This document shows positions 10,391 to 22,028 of a stretch of DNA of 64,000 nt, in pieces. A program made the translations under genes and the position numbers. This DNA is from Thinopyrum elongatum (lineage: Eukaryota > Streptophyta > Magnoliopsida > Poales > Poaceae), in NCBI GenBank assembly GCA_011799875.1, contig CM022302.1, positions 101,682,237 through 101,746,236 of the forward strand, given 5' to 3'. How positions within the stretch are numbered: the stretch's first letter is position 1; the number at the start of each line of letters is the position of its first letter. The notes beneath the pieces are model-generated. The model saw only the letters and a program-made list of their open reading frames with translations, was not told where the DNA came from and searched no databases.

Positions 10391-11612
10391 TCTAGTACTC
10401 AATGACATCTTTCACTGTTGTCCCATGATCAGTACTTTCGATTACGTTGATATCTATACTCGCAACAACTTTGGAGTATTGGACATATCTGGTTGTTTTT
10501 ACATACCATGGAATACATGATTAATCCAAACACAAAGGTGTGTGGAATCTCCATCATGTATTTTGCTCATCAGTGTTTTTGGGACACCGAGTCTTGCAAA
10601 ACTCTTTCCATGTGACTTCAACAAGAATCACTCCTTGGCGTTTTAAATGCTAAAAAGTTTTAGCATCTTGTCAATATGTATTCATTGCTTAGCCCCATTA
10701 GGTAAATCTATCTCCATAGATCATCATGCCTAATATTGAGGCTATTTAGCCTAAGCACTTCATTGAAAAACTATTTTCAAATGAAGTCCTAATTCATGTC
10801 AAGAAATTTATTTCCAATTAACAATGTGTCAAGCACACAACATTTTTAGAAATATTATTAAGCTCCCACTTACGTTCTTGAATCACAAGCATCTTCGTTA
10901 CCCATTGATGAAGTCAAAAACCCTTTTGACCATTTCATCAAAACATGAAGATTCTAACTCCATTTTTCTCTCTTCTGTCCATCGCTAGAACTCTGAAGTT
11001 TGCACACTCACTAGCATCCTCTGGATTGATAAAATACCTTGGACTGTAACACATGCAAGTCCTTGGTTTCATTTCAATTAGATGGAAATTCTTTCATCAT
11101 CCATGTTTCATATCTCATGATTGAAATATGTATTAATTGCTAGTTCAACCCGAACCGACTTTAAGCATCACTACGGTGAAACAACCTCATCGTAGTCAAC
11201 TCCTTGAACTTGTTATTGCAACAAGTCGAGCTTTATGGATAAAACATTTTTATCCGTATCAGTTTTTAGTTCCATAAATATTCGTTAGACTCTAAGTCTT
11301 CCGAAAGGTGTATCAAGATTTTAATCTTGAATCACTTATATGGAAACTATCTCGGATTGTATTGGCATTTAGCCAATTCCAGAGTCAGGGCCCATCAATG
11401 CTTCCTTGTGTATCGTAGGTATACTATTGTCTAACAACAATATCTTGTATGCGCACCTAAGAGGTTTGCACGAGTTTTTCCTACGTGGTTCAACTGCAAG
11501 TTCGATCGAAGTCCATACATCTCATGTAGAGGCTTCCGTATCAGTTGCAGTAGGAAACTCTGGAATCACTTCCAAGGTCTCATTCCTTTGATCTGATGAT
11601 GAAGATACTGTT
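10391..11612 (-). pseudogene. Degenerate Copia reverse-transcriptase region (element A)
   Basis: Collinear with element B at about 35190-36325, between the integrase and RNase H remnants, where RT belongs. No continuous frame or YxDD motif could be read. The call rests on position and shared sequence. Confidence 0.4.
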
Positions 11613-11800
11613 ATCTCGTCGAGTTGCACTGTTCTCCCACTCACCTTTTTGAAAGAACCATTTTCTTCAACAAACATACTATTCTTTGTGGCAAACCTAT
11701 TTGCCTCGGTATAGTGAGGGAGGAATACCCAATAACTTGGGATAACCTACAAAGTAGCACTTGTCTGATTTGGAATAGGTCTGTAACTTTTACACAAGCC
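11613..11800 (-). pseudogene. Copia integrase C-terminal remnant (element A)
   Basis: The minus-strand counterpart of element B 34900-35110, which keeps CYFVGYPK and a VQLDEI-like stretch seen at the end of Copia integrase. Broken by stops. Confidence 0.55.
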
Positions 11801-12298
11801 CCGTATTCCAAATGTTTAAGAAAAGATATAACATGGTTGGCGTACCATACCATGGTGTCATTTCAACAGACCTGATGGAGCACTTTTCAGTGTAAAAGCT
11901 GCAGTCTTTAAATCATTACTTTTTAAAGTGATAATGGCAAATTTATTTATGTCATCTTTGATCTTGCCATGTCATAAATGGTTTGATTACATCTTCACGG
12001 ACCTTCCACTTGGAGTGGTGTTCCGGGAGGTGCAGGTTATGAAACCCCTTTCACAACTCATCAGACATTCGCTAAATTTGTAAATCAAATTTTCCTTTCT
12101 GCAATCGAATTGTAGAAACATAAATTTCTTGTTACAATAACTTCTACTTCATTTTAAAAAAACCTTTCGAATGATTTCAAAAGATCCAGACTTACGTCTC
12201 ATCAAGTAAATATCCATATATCTACTTGAGTCATTTTTGAAGATAGATAAATCCACTACTTGCAACAACATTTATTGAACTACACACATCAAAACGTA

Positions 12299-12430
12299 TG
12301 ATCACCAATAAGTTTTTTGCTCGTTCCTTATGGCCTGTGAACGGTATTTCAGTCACTTCACTTTTCGGAGGAAAGTTGCAAGTGTCAGATGATTCAAAAT
12401 CAAACGACTTAAAAATCCATCATAATGGAA
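12299..12430 (-). pseudogene. Copia integrase N-terminal remnant (element A)
   Basis: The counterpart of element B 34312-34494, which keeps PFTGHKERANNLLVIIHFDV, a form of the pre-integrase/integrase junction of Copia pol. Degenerate. Confidence 0.5.
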
Positions 12431-15105
12431 TTTTCCATGCGGTTTCTCCAATGTGACCAAATGCAGTGCCACACATGTGTGGTATTCTTTTAGTCTTGCG
12501 ATATTTACTATCGGTGTCATGGATGTATCATATTACTATCAATATTCATAACATACATCCCATCTATGATGGAAGCATGGGCCTTCATGTTATTCATAAT
12601 ACTGAACAACAATTGTTGTTTTTATGAACAACTCTTTTGCAACAAACATTGTGCAATGGGCTAGAGTGTATGAAATTCTAAAATGAATTATGAAAGTAAA
12701 CTCAGAGGTAATGTATTAATATCAATATTCATAACATACGTCTCATTCATAATGAAAGTATGGCCCTTATGTTATTCATAACACCGAACATCAAAAGTTC
12801 TCTTATGAACAACCTTCTTGCAAGATACCTTATGCAAAGGGCTAGAGTGTGAAACTCTATAATGAATTATGAAAGTAAATACATAGGTAATACACCAATG
12901 GAAGGTATAATAACTATTACTATGTTTCCAGCGTGTATCAAAACCTCATTCCTGGCTAGTCTTTCAGGCCATAGTAGTTCTTACATCGAGTTGCAACAGA
13001 ATGCAATCGAGCGGGTATCTTTGTGATTAGCTCACAATACCCAAGAATTAGTGATTAACATGTTTAACCATAATTCCCAAGAACTATATCTTTGACCAGC
13101 CTTCTATACATCAAAAACTTGTATGACATTCATACATGAGCTGGATATTCCAGTCTTCTTTCCTTTTGCCTTTATACTTCTAACAGTTTAACTTTTAGTA
13201 TTTCTCCTACTCTCAGAAGAAGCACCCTACTTAAGAGTGGCGTTAGCCCTGGACTTCCTAGGCGTGAAAGTTTCACTAACACCCTTCGGACACCTCCTTT
13301 CTCTTTAAGTTGTTGTTTTATTCACCTTTCATCATATGACAGGCGTTCTTCTGGATCCCTTTCTTATCAGTCTAATGCATAGTAAACACCTTTACTAATA
13401 GTTTGCAAACAAACATTGCTTTGTTTGTATCTAAAAATGATTTTCAGTTCCATGAATATCACATAACTATCCCAAAGTTTTGAAGCTCGGGTCTCATGGA
13501 AGAAAACATATTGCACTTTGACCATAATGGAATTCTAGCTTTTGGATCAAAGGACGAGAGTCTCATCATCCATAGCAATAGAGGGAGGATACCGAAAGTA
13601 TGCGATAGGACAAAATCCTTCTTGGCACTCTTGAGGACAATCCTCACATTACGTTACCGACCATAAAGTTTTAACCAGATATTTAACAGCTATTCAATTT
13701 TAAAAGGGAAGGTGGAAACACGAGCCATTATTCTACAATTATTTTGCAAATCACACTTTAGACAGTGTTCAAAATTAATTGCACAGAGAATTAAACAAGT
13801 TAATTCTACAGTGCGCTCCCACTCAAATCAATATCTCTCATAATTGATTGTGAGCGATTCAAGATCCGCATTTCAATTCAACGCCATTGATGGTGAGCAT
13901 CACTGATGACGAAAATCTCAATCGGTAGGCAAACTTGCCAATCACATCTCTATGTGACTCTTGTTCATCTTTCGATGCGTGTGTTCCGAGCTCATGACTT
14001 TCATGCTTGAACATCAAGACAACCAAGTGATCTCGCTGCGAGGTCTCAACTCACCCGCCTCACACTTCTCTAATCATTCGTACCCATGTAAGCATGGCGC
14101 ACCCCGAAAAGATAGGTGCTGTGACGGTGCTACACTTGGGAGAACACTAACAACTTGATATTTTTGTGAGAGATCACCCTAATAAAAGTGACTACCGCGC
14201 AATCAAGAAGGGTGCATCATAAGGGATAAACATCTCAGGCAATTCATAATAGAGTGATATGGTATAGCCCTTTCTGACGGAGAAGTCTTGTATTTCTTTG
14301 TCCTCGGCATTCACGTCGGTGTTCACCTTCGCGAAGATTGCCACCACCTTGTCGATGCACCAGATAATATTGCTATCTCTATAGCTAATAAAATAATGCA
14401 TTACTTAAGGTTGACACGCAGGTCATTAAAGTGACAATCATATGGCTCCAGCCATCATGCCGAATCATGACACGTAGGTCATGTTAATTTACATTGTATA
14501 GTCATCTTATACATAATAAAATTAATATGAGCACTGCTATACCACATCACATGCAAACCATCCTGCAAAACCAAGTTAGATGCCTCTAATCAGTTTATGC
14601 AAAATTTTATTTTTCGTGGCTTCTAAGGTTTCGAAACAAACCGAAGCTACCAACGTCCATCATCAAGTATGATAATTCAAGTCGCTAGGTTAACTTTTGC
14701 GGGGTGTATGAAACACGAGATAATAAAATCTCGAGCCCCATACTGAACTTCATCATACGCATGACCCCCGTGCAGATCATATCTACATTGCCCTTTCGTC
14801 TGCAAAATTTCATCTTTCTTTTTAACTATGGTGGAATTCAATGAACTGTTAGCACTTCGTTGATCAATCAGGATCGCAGATTGCCAGAACATTGAAACTC
14901 CACCATGTTGTTATCAAGATCAGAAATATGCAAATTTCAGGGAAGCAACAAGAACATCGGGTAACAGATTTCATCTGCTACCCGCACAAATAATTTGCAG
15001 TAATAGAACTCATCTACTACCTAATTATATTGTGCAACACCCATACATCTCTATGTATTCTAGATCGCAACCTGCATCTACTCATAGCACGGCTCATGAT
15101 GCCAC
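12431..15105 (-). other. Element A interior, 5' half, no recognisable coding
   Basis: Should hold the leader, gag and protease, but no gag signature is readable. About 1.5 kb here (roughly 13135-14615) is absent from element B. A short primer-site-like sequence (GGCTCATGATGCCA on the plus strand, 15091-15104) abuts the 5' LTR. Confidence 0.5.
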
Positions 15106-17244
15106 TGTGGGGGAACGCAATCGAAAACAAAGAATTTCCGACCTACGCACCAGCCCAGGAACACTATGGAGACTGCATACAAGGTTTGATCATTTTCGTT
15201 ACCGACTCGTAGCGTAGCGGAAGTAGAGTCGATGATGATCGGCGGTGCAGATCCCCGCAGCTAGGATTTTACAACCTCCCAACCACGAGGATGTACTCCC
15301 TCATCTGCCTCTCGGACAGCCCTCCGGGAGGCGGTCGGATAGTCCCTCGGACAGTGTCACGGACAGCCTTCGGGAGGACCCGCGAAACTCGGACAGCCCT
15401 TCGGGAGGATACTCGAATAGCCCCTCGGGGCAAAAGGATGAAACTACGACCTCTCTATAGGGTTGCACACATACGGTGTCATCTATCCGGCAGGGCTTCG
15501 CCGTCCAGAACTAGTTCCCACCGAAACCCAGACAGCCTTTCGGCACTATGAAACTATTTCGTGGGAGGGAGAGAGAACGCCAGATCATGCATGGCTTGTG
15601 TGAGAGAGTTGGAGTGAGTATGGAGAGCTCCTCTCCACCTCCTTATATAGTGGTGGAAGGGGTGAGGGGGGCTGAAATTCAGCCCACAAAACATGCACCC
15701 ACCAAACAAGGAAAACATGTTCCCAACAAACATGGCGAAAACATGTTCCCTTGTCCATGGTGTTCCCCCATGGGGCCCCACCTTCCTCCCAACACTCTCC
15801 ACCATTTGTGGAGGCTGCCCCCCACCATGGGGGGCCCCCCCAACACCTTTTGTCCAGCCACAAGGGGCTTCCCCCCAAAGGGGAGGCGCCCTAAAACAGC
15901 CCCCACGTATCGTGGGATCTTGTCCCCTCATGCCGGGACAAAATGTTTTCCGCGACTATTACTTCTGAAAAATTCTGAAAAGTCCCAGAACATTTCTGGC
16001 ACCCTCTAAAATTATCTGGACGTGCTCCGAAACATTTCCAGTATGGTAGTTTAATTTAAAACCATCTTCGTTTACTCTGTAAACAATTCCGGCAGCTCCG
16101 AAACTTCTTTTCGGTTTTTCTCCGGAAAAAATCTAGAAGTTACCAGACCAATTTGGCAACCTCCAAAATGTTCCCGGTGCTTGCCGAAACCTTTTTGGAT
16201 CAATGGTTTTATCCGAAACAACTTTTTGGTTTTACCGAAACTTTTTCGGTGTTCTCTCCGAAACTTCTTCGTTGTCTCTGAAAGTTTTCCAGTGACTTTC
16301 TCTCGGACTCCTTGTCTAGTATTCAGTAGATAGATGACCCTTAAGCGTGTGACCCTATAGGTTCGGTGAAGTATAGACATGACCGGAACACTTTCCGATC
16401 ATTGATCAGCATCGGAGCCATGGACACCCATATTGACCCCTATACCCACACAAATGAATATTCAAGTGAACCTCCAGTTGCCATGTGCTATTCCTGTTGC
16501 TTCGCGATATGTTACAAATACCCGAGGTGAGACATGTTGGCATCCCCGTGGATCAACAACTTGTCCACTAAGCCAGTTACCTCGTTACCGGTATTGTTCT
16601 CTTTTCTCATTCCCGTGTTCCAGCATCCCTGTAATCAAATCACATTGTGTCTGGCCAGACGATGATGGATACCGTAACACCGAGAGGGCCCAGAGATATC
16701 TCTCCATCGTTGGAGGAGCAAATCTCAATCTTGAGCTATCAAGTTACTTGATATACTTTTCCATGAACCCGTAAGCCGCCGTAATAGCCACCCATTTACG
16801 GATGACGTTTAACAAACCCCAAAGTTCATGAAGCAAGCATGAAGAAACTCGATACTCTCATGGTCTAAGGAATCATGCAAATGTTAACCATCTCTGTGTT
16901 ATTAACCATTAACTTGTGACGAATGTATCTCGTAGCATAACATCAATTCGGGTCAATTCAACACAAATGTTCTTCTAACATTGTGCCCTCAAAGTTGCTG
17001 GCATAGACATGCCCATGATTAGGAAAACAGAACCATCATGCAACACTTGAGCTAGTCTTAGAGGCCAGACTAGGAATACATTTTACCGTTTATTATTCCA
17101 CACGTGCATATGAGTCTTCCTCCGAGCCTCGTGGTTATTGTAGACTCGAGAACCATAGCAGTTATAGCATGTAACATAAACATAATTATGAACAGGTAGA
17201 TAATCAATAACATTTATTATTGCCTCTAGGGCATATCTCCTACA
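15106..17244 (-). repeat. 5' LTR of element A
   Basis: 2139 bp copy of 7690-9822, with many scattered differences, suggesting an older insertion than B. It ends CTCCTACA against the right target-site copy. Confidence 0.9.
15643..15649 (-). promoter_or_regulatory. TATA box in the 5' LTR of A
   Basis: TATATAAGG on the minus strand; the functional promoter position for element A, if active. Confidence 0.65.
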
Positions 17245-17629
17245 CCTTACCAGAAGTAAGCAATTTGAGGAAATTGTACGCAAGCATGGAAGGTACCGGA
17301 AGAATCAAGGTGTTGGTTTTGAACACAAGTTCAATGCCAATGGAGTTGAGTGGGAAGAAGATCAATACCCCAAGATGAAGTTTGTTCCTCAACAAGAGAA
17401 GTATGACCCTACTTCTTTCAAGGGAACACAAGCTCAAGATGATCTTCCACCACAAGACCACAAGCTAAAAGGCAAGGACAAGCTTCAAGAAGAGATTGAT
17501 TCATTTAAAGAAGCTCCAAAGGCCTTGGTCAAGTGGGTTCCCAAGACTACTTCAAGTTCTACTTCATCAAGTACGACTACAACTCCAAGGATTCCCATCA
17601 AGTTGATGTGGGTCCCAAAGAAGAACTAG
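17245..17629 (+). CDS. gag: Copia-type Gag, C-terminal part (element H)
   Basis: Joins on from 7689 after element A. It reads QFEEIVRKHGRYRKN, then a hydrophilic stretch (KFVPQQEKYDPTSFKGTQ), a Lys/Glu-rich helix, and a Thr/Ser run before PRIPIKLMWVPKKN and a TAG at 17627-17629. This is a clean C-terminus with no frame leading into protease, which supports H encoding Gag only at this position. Summed over the three pieces, Gag is about 720 codons. This piece is unbroken; the earlier ones are not. Confidence 0.75.
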
Positions 17630-18660
17630 AGAGTTCTTGAGGGTGACTCCGCCAACATACTTCACTCATATTCATTTTGGCAAGGACAAGTGCAATCAAC
17701 TTCCATATCTTGCACTAGTTCAAGGAGTCACAAACCCTCTTGTTGGTAAGTCAAGGGACAAGGTAACCTAATGCTTTCATGGACATCATCATATGTGTAT
17801 TTCACTCTATGTCTATGGATATCCTTATGTGTTTCTTGTGGGACTAACCCATGTAGGTATTGAAAGTACAACTCACTCCAATGGATTGCTCCAAATGATC
17901 TACATCAACTTTGAGCATCCACATCTTCAACATCTACATGAAGTCATCATCGATAAAACCCAAGGTTAGTTCATCCCTCTTAGGGGGGATATCACATCTA
18001 GGGGGAGCTTTGCTCTAAGAATTGAGCTAAAGCAACTCTAATGATGTGAACACATCAATGCTTTATGTACAAGTGGTAACCCCACTTGTGCTTAAACGAT
18101 GAGTATGACCTATGATCAAATGTTCTCATTTGACTCCTAAGTCAATATACTCATATATAGATGACCTAGTCATCGCCAATTGCTTGATAGATGCTAGAGT
18201 GTTTGTGCATGCTTTGCCACATATTTCATTTGCTATCTTATTGTGTGAGCATGTTGGTTGCATAATTTTCTCCATTCGAGGACATCCATTTGTTGCTTTG
18301 ATTGTTTGGTTCTTTCTTTTGCCAAATGGATGGACAAGAATGCCTAAGTACTCCCTCTAGCTATCTATGCTTTTCTCGTCTCAAACTCTATTCATGCTAC
18401 ATCACAAAGCTTGAACAAGTCAAATTCGGACCCTCCGGGTGAGGAGCACTCGGAGCCACTGATCCGTCAAGGGCTTAAACTTCTAAAACGTCTTAATGCA
18501 TCTCGGTCAGACCAACTCATCACACTCGGTCTCACCGAATTCATTAAGTTGATCTAGGTTTTCATCTCGGTGCAACCGATTTGAACAATTCAGTCACACC
18601 GAGTTGCAATAACTGCTAGCAGTTTTGCATCTCGGTGCCACCGAGTCGTTCCACTCGGTC
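17630..18660 (+). other. Spacer between gag and second ORF of H
   Basis: About 1 kb with no pol signature, where protease, integrase and RT would lie in a complete Copia. It has two purine tracts (TAGGGGGGATATC near 17981, CTAGGGGGAGC near 17999). A short hydrophobic ORF at 18112-18360 is not convincing. The 3' end becomes dense in CGGT..ACCG motifs. Confidence 0.6.
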
Positions 18661-18670
18661 ACACCGACAG
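18500..18670. repeat. Cluster of CTCGGTnnnACCGAG-type motifs upstream of internal TATA
   Basis: About six full or half copies (for example CTCGGTGCCACCGAG and CTCGGTCACACCGA) lie within 170 bp just upstream of the TATA box at 18679. The same motif clusters upstream of the LTR TATA box. Confidence 0.75.
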
Positions 18671-18678
18671 TGACTGGG

Positions 18679-18686
18679 TATATATA
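18679..18686 (+). promoter_or_regulatory. Internal TATA box for the second ORF of H
   Basis: TATATATA in GGGTATATATACCGCGG, followed by a C-rich leader (18715-18850) like a grass 5' UTR. The next ORF starts about 690 bp downstream, across a possible intron. This is an inferred promoter. Confidence 0.6.
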
Positions 18687-18867
18687 CCGCGGGTTGAAAT
18701 TTTGGAAATACCTCCAATCCACTCGTCCGCGCCTCCCAGCTCTGCCACCCCCCTTGGTCTCCGGATCATCTCTGTCATCACCAGTGTCCTCCTGCCGCTG
18801 GTCTCCATCACCGTCAACGGAAATATCACTGCCGTTGTCGCCGTAGCGAGTTCGTCGCCAAGTTAGG

Positions 18868-19360
18868 GTACGAACTCGACCTCTTTGTGCTTTCCTTAAC
18901 TTCGATTCTTGCACAAAGATCATTGCCATTATTCTTACCACGAATGTGATAAATCTATCCACCGAAAACTTCCATTAGAATAGATTTGATGCAAAAACTT
19001 AGGGTTAGGTTTCCGCCGAACTCATCTCGGACCGACCGATCTGAGGATCTCGGTCTCACCAATTTGGCTCAGGCCATTGCACAAGTACAACTCGGTCTGA
19101 CCGAACCGTACTAATCAGTGTGACCGAAATCATTGACTCTATGAAACCCTAGCATCTCGGAGTCATCGAACTGTTTTTCGGTCTGACCGAACTTTCATGT
19201 TTAGATTCTGTTAATGCTTCGGTGTTACCGAGTTTGTCATATCGGTAGCTCTGAAATGCTTTCTGCAGAAAACTAAAGTTAAGTTTCTGTCTCAATGATT
19301 TTGCAAAATAGATGTGCTTTGTGATGCTCATCCACTCTACCTATACCTATCTATTCACAG
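18868..19360 (+). other. Putative intron in the leader of the second ORF
   Basis: Possible donor AGG|GTACGA at 18868 and acceptor CTATTCACAG ending at 19360, with T-rich sequence before it. The ATG of the ORF follows 14 bp later. Several CGGT..ACCG motifs (19020-19260) lie inside. The splice sites are inferred by eye. Confidence 0.45.
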
Positions 19361-19374
19361 GATCAGTTTTAGAG

Positions 19375-21499
19375 ATGTCAGAGGACAGTGACAGTCAGAA
19401 CAGGTGAATCTTAGTGAGGGCACTAGTCCCTCCAACAACAGCTATGATGAAGGTAGCAGAAGCACACCCAGCAACTTACCAAAGGAAGCAACTAGGACAA
19501 GGAAGAAGAGAACCTCAGAATCTGAAGATGAGGACTTTGTTGTTGATGAGGAAGTGACCTCAAAGAAGAATGAGCTCAAGAAGGAGTATGCTGCTGCTGC
19601 CACAAAGCCTGGTATGCAAAAGAAAGCTCCTGCTAAGAGGAAGCCCATGTCCAAAGCCAGAGCCTCCATTCAGGAAACTATGGAGTTCACTCTTGAACCA
19701 AGAGAGGAAGAGGCTGCTGGAGGAAAGAAGAGAAAGGAGAGAGTGAGGAAGACTATTGCCAGAGTCATTGGCAGATCATCTATGATGAAGGACTCTGATG
19801 AAGAAGAAGAGGAGGAGGAAGAGCCAGCTGCACCACCTCCGAAGTGTCAAAAGCTCATGGGGGATGCCATAAAGTCCGGGGCTGCTCCATCTAAGCCAAG
19901 GCAGCCCCCAAGCCTCCAACTCAAGCTCAAGCTCAAAAACCTTCTACACCCAAGAGATCCACTAGGAACATTTCTGCTGCTGAGAAGAACAAGGCCCCGA
20001 TGCCCGAAGTTCAAGAGGATGAAGAGCCACTAGTGCTCAAAAAGTTGAAGCCAAAGATTCCTGATCATAGTGATGATCATCCTGTTGCTGAGAACATGAA
20101 GGAAAGAAAGGATGCAGGTCTCAGATTGTGGAGACAGACAGATCCCTATGCCACCAGGAGAAGGACTGCTGTAGATTATTGTTTCCACACCAAGGAACAG
20201 TAGGACTTCTATGAGACTGTCTTGCTAGACAAGAAGCCTATTGTCAGTGATATGAGATGGGTTGATTGGACATACATCGATGACAATGAGGACTACTTCC
20301 CAGGTGTACATGAGAGCTTTAGGATGAATGAAGTCGCTAAGTTTGTTGGTCAAAAGTTGACAAAGTGGAATGATGAAATGATTATGCAATTCTACTCAAC
20401 TGCTCATTTCTATCCAGATGGCAAGATTGTCTGGATGACTGAAGGAACTAGATATCAATCTTCAATTTCTGAATGGGCCAAGTTGATCAATGCCCCCAAG
20501 GAAGATGAAAATGACACGGATGTATATGCCAAGCCAAGGAAGGATCACAACTCCATGGCAAACATGTACAAGACCATTCTAGATGATGCCTTGGAGACTC
20601 ACAAGCTTGGGTCCATATACTATCTGCTGTCAGGACTGACCACCATCAACACCATCTTGAGGCACACTCTGTTGCCCAAGTCAGGAGATCATAGGATGAT
20701 CCGTGGTCACTCCATCAACTTGCTTCATATGTTTGATGTGCCACAGAAGTTCAAGGTGATGAGCTTAATAGTTGAAACAGTGAAGAGAACTGCAGCTGAT
20801 CAGAAGAGATCATGTGGATATGCCCCTCACATACAGATGCTAATCAACTCCAAGATGGGGACATGGACATATCTTCTTGACAAAGAGCATCTTCCCCTGA
20901 GGCCAGAATTTGAAGACAATGAGATTGTCATGGATGAATCTCATCCAACCAGTGCAGAAGCCCAGGAGAAGAGAGAGAGAGAGAGAGAGAGAGCAAAGGC
21001 TGCTAAAGCAGCAAAGGCAGCTAATGTACCAGATGCTTCACAAGTGATGCTGTAGACCAAGCAAGATCAACTTAGTTATCTGCTTGAGGCTGCTGTGAGG
21101 ATTGAGAAGGGCTTGGCCACCCTGACTCTGACTCAAGAAAGTCTTGAGAGGATCATTGAGACCAAATTCCATGATCTAGATGTGAAGGTTATAGAGATCT
21201 AGACTACTGTGGAGAAGCTCCAGGAAGAGATTGAAGACAGGAATGACAGACCTACCACCGACACCTTTCAGCATGGGCCAAGAGCACAAAGGTCTTCAGC
21301 GGTGCCAGTAGTCAGTGACATGAGGGCTGCACTCTCAGCACCTGCAGCAACTGCCACTGTTGCACCTCCAGTTTCAACTCCTCCAGCTCCAGAGACATCA
21401 GCTGAAGCTTTTGTAGACGGACTCCTCTCCAGGCCATCTACGCACACCGGAGCAACCAGCCAGAAGACCACTTCAGAAGCTCCCGGAGATCGTGCCTAG
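19375..21499 (+). pseudogene. Extra ORF of element H, 'putative plant transposon protein' type
   Basis: An ATG at 19375 opens MSEDSDSQ. A frameshift near 19400 leads into a Lys/Glu/Ser-rich basic-acidic region (TRKKRTSESEDEDF, poly-Glu near 19800). A second frameshift falls near 19900. The core (about 20100-20960) reads FYSTAHFYPDGKIVWMTEGT, ILRHTLLPKSGDH, MIRGHSINLLHMFDV and RSCGYAPHIQMLINSK, which I recognise as the domain annotated 'putative plant transposon protein' (Transposase_32). A helical C-terminus and a Pro/Thr/Ala-rich tail follow. In-frame TAGs fall at 20201, 21053 and 21200, each in a place where CAG would fit. I see no signal peptide or membrane span, so an envelope role is not supported. 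No catalytic motif is visible; the function is unknown. Confidence 0.7.
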
Positions 21500-22014
21500 A
21501 GTGCCGCATAGCACTATGCATTTTTGAGCTTTTTGGTAACTTGTTGCCAAAGGGGGAGAGAGTGTATAGATCATTAGGCTTTGAGAGAGAGAGAGTGTTT
21601 TGCCTTTTGTTGCCTCTCTTGCTACTTTGATCGATTGCTCATTTAATTCTTGCTACATTATTTGTGCTTGTTTGTGAGATACTCTTGTGATCATGTGTTT
21701 GATCATATTATACTTTAATGTGTGCTTGCATGATGCTATCTATGATATTTATGTATGATCAATCATGTTTTCCCTTGGTGATGAGTGCATGTTCTTTATA
21801 TCTTATCTTTTTGAGCGCTCCACCAAGATGTATGTGACATGGAAGAGTGACCCATGATCCTAATCGATTGTGCATTTGCATTCAAAAGCAAATTTTAAAT
21901 AATGCACAAATTTAGGGGGAGCTCTTGCTTATCACATACTTCTCAAAGCGACGATGTATTTCATTCATATTATCATTTGTCGAAGCTTTGATCTATATGT
22001 TGTCATCAATTACC
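21500..22014 (+). other. 3' untranslated region of H
   Basis: T-rich non-coding sequence between the extra ORF and the polypurine tract. It has two additional purine tracts, AAAGGGGGAGAGAG at 21549 and TAGGGGGAGC at 21913. Confidence 0.6.
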
Positions 22015-22028
22015 AAAAAGGGGGAGAT
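22015..22028 (+). other. Polypurine tract of H
   Basis: AAAAAGGGGGAGAT immediately before the 3' LTR start (TGAAAGTGCAAC). It primes plus-strand DNA synthesis in LTR elements. Confidence 0.85.

Larger units (their letters stand above)
7690..17244 (-). mobile_element. Element A: minus-strand Copia retrotransposon with decayed pol
   Basis: There are two LTRs (7690-9822 and 15106-17244) with TG/CA-type ends. On the minus strand they begin TGTAGGAGATATGCCC and end near GCGTTCCCC..CA. Flanks are CCTTG (7685-7689) and CCTTA (17245-17249), a 5-bp duplication with one change. The internal 5.3 kb has no long ORF, but remnants of integrase and RNase H in the same order as in element B show Copia ancestry. 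LTR ends resemble the Angela/BARE1/WIS group of Triticeae; that name is from recognition only. Confidence 0.9.

Noticed and set aside
18112..18360. Short hydrophobic ORF considered as a transmembrane or envelope remnant
   Set aside because: Only 82 codons, no signal or family motif, and it lies in an otherwise stop-rich spacer.
19375..21499. Extra ORF of H as an envelope gene
   Set aside because: No signal peptide, no membrane span, highly charged; matches an unrelated plant domain.
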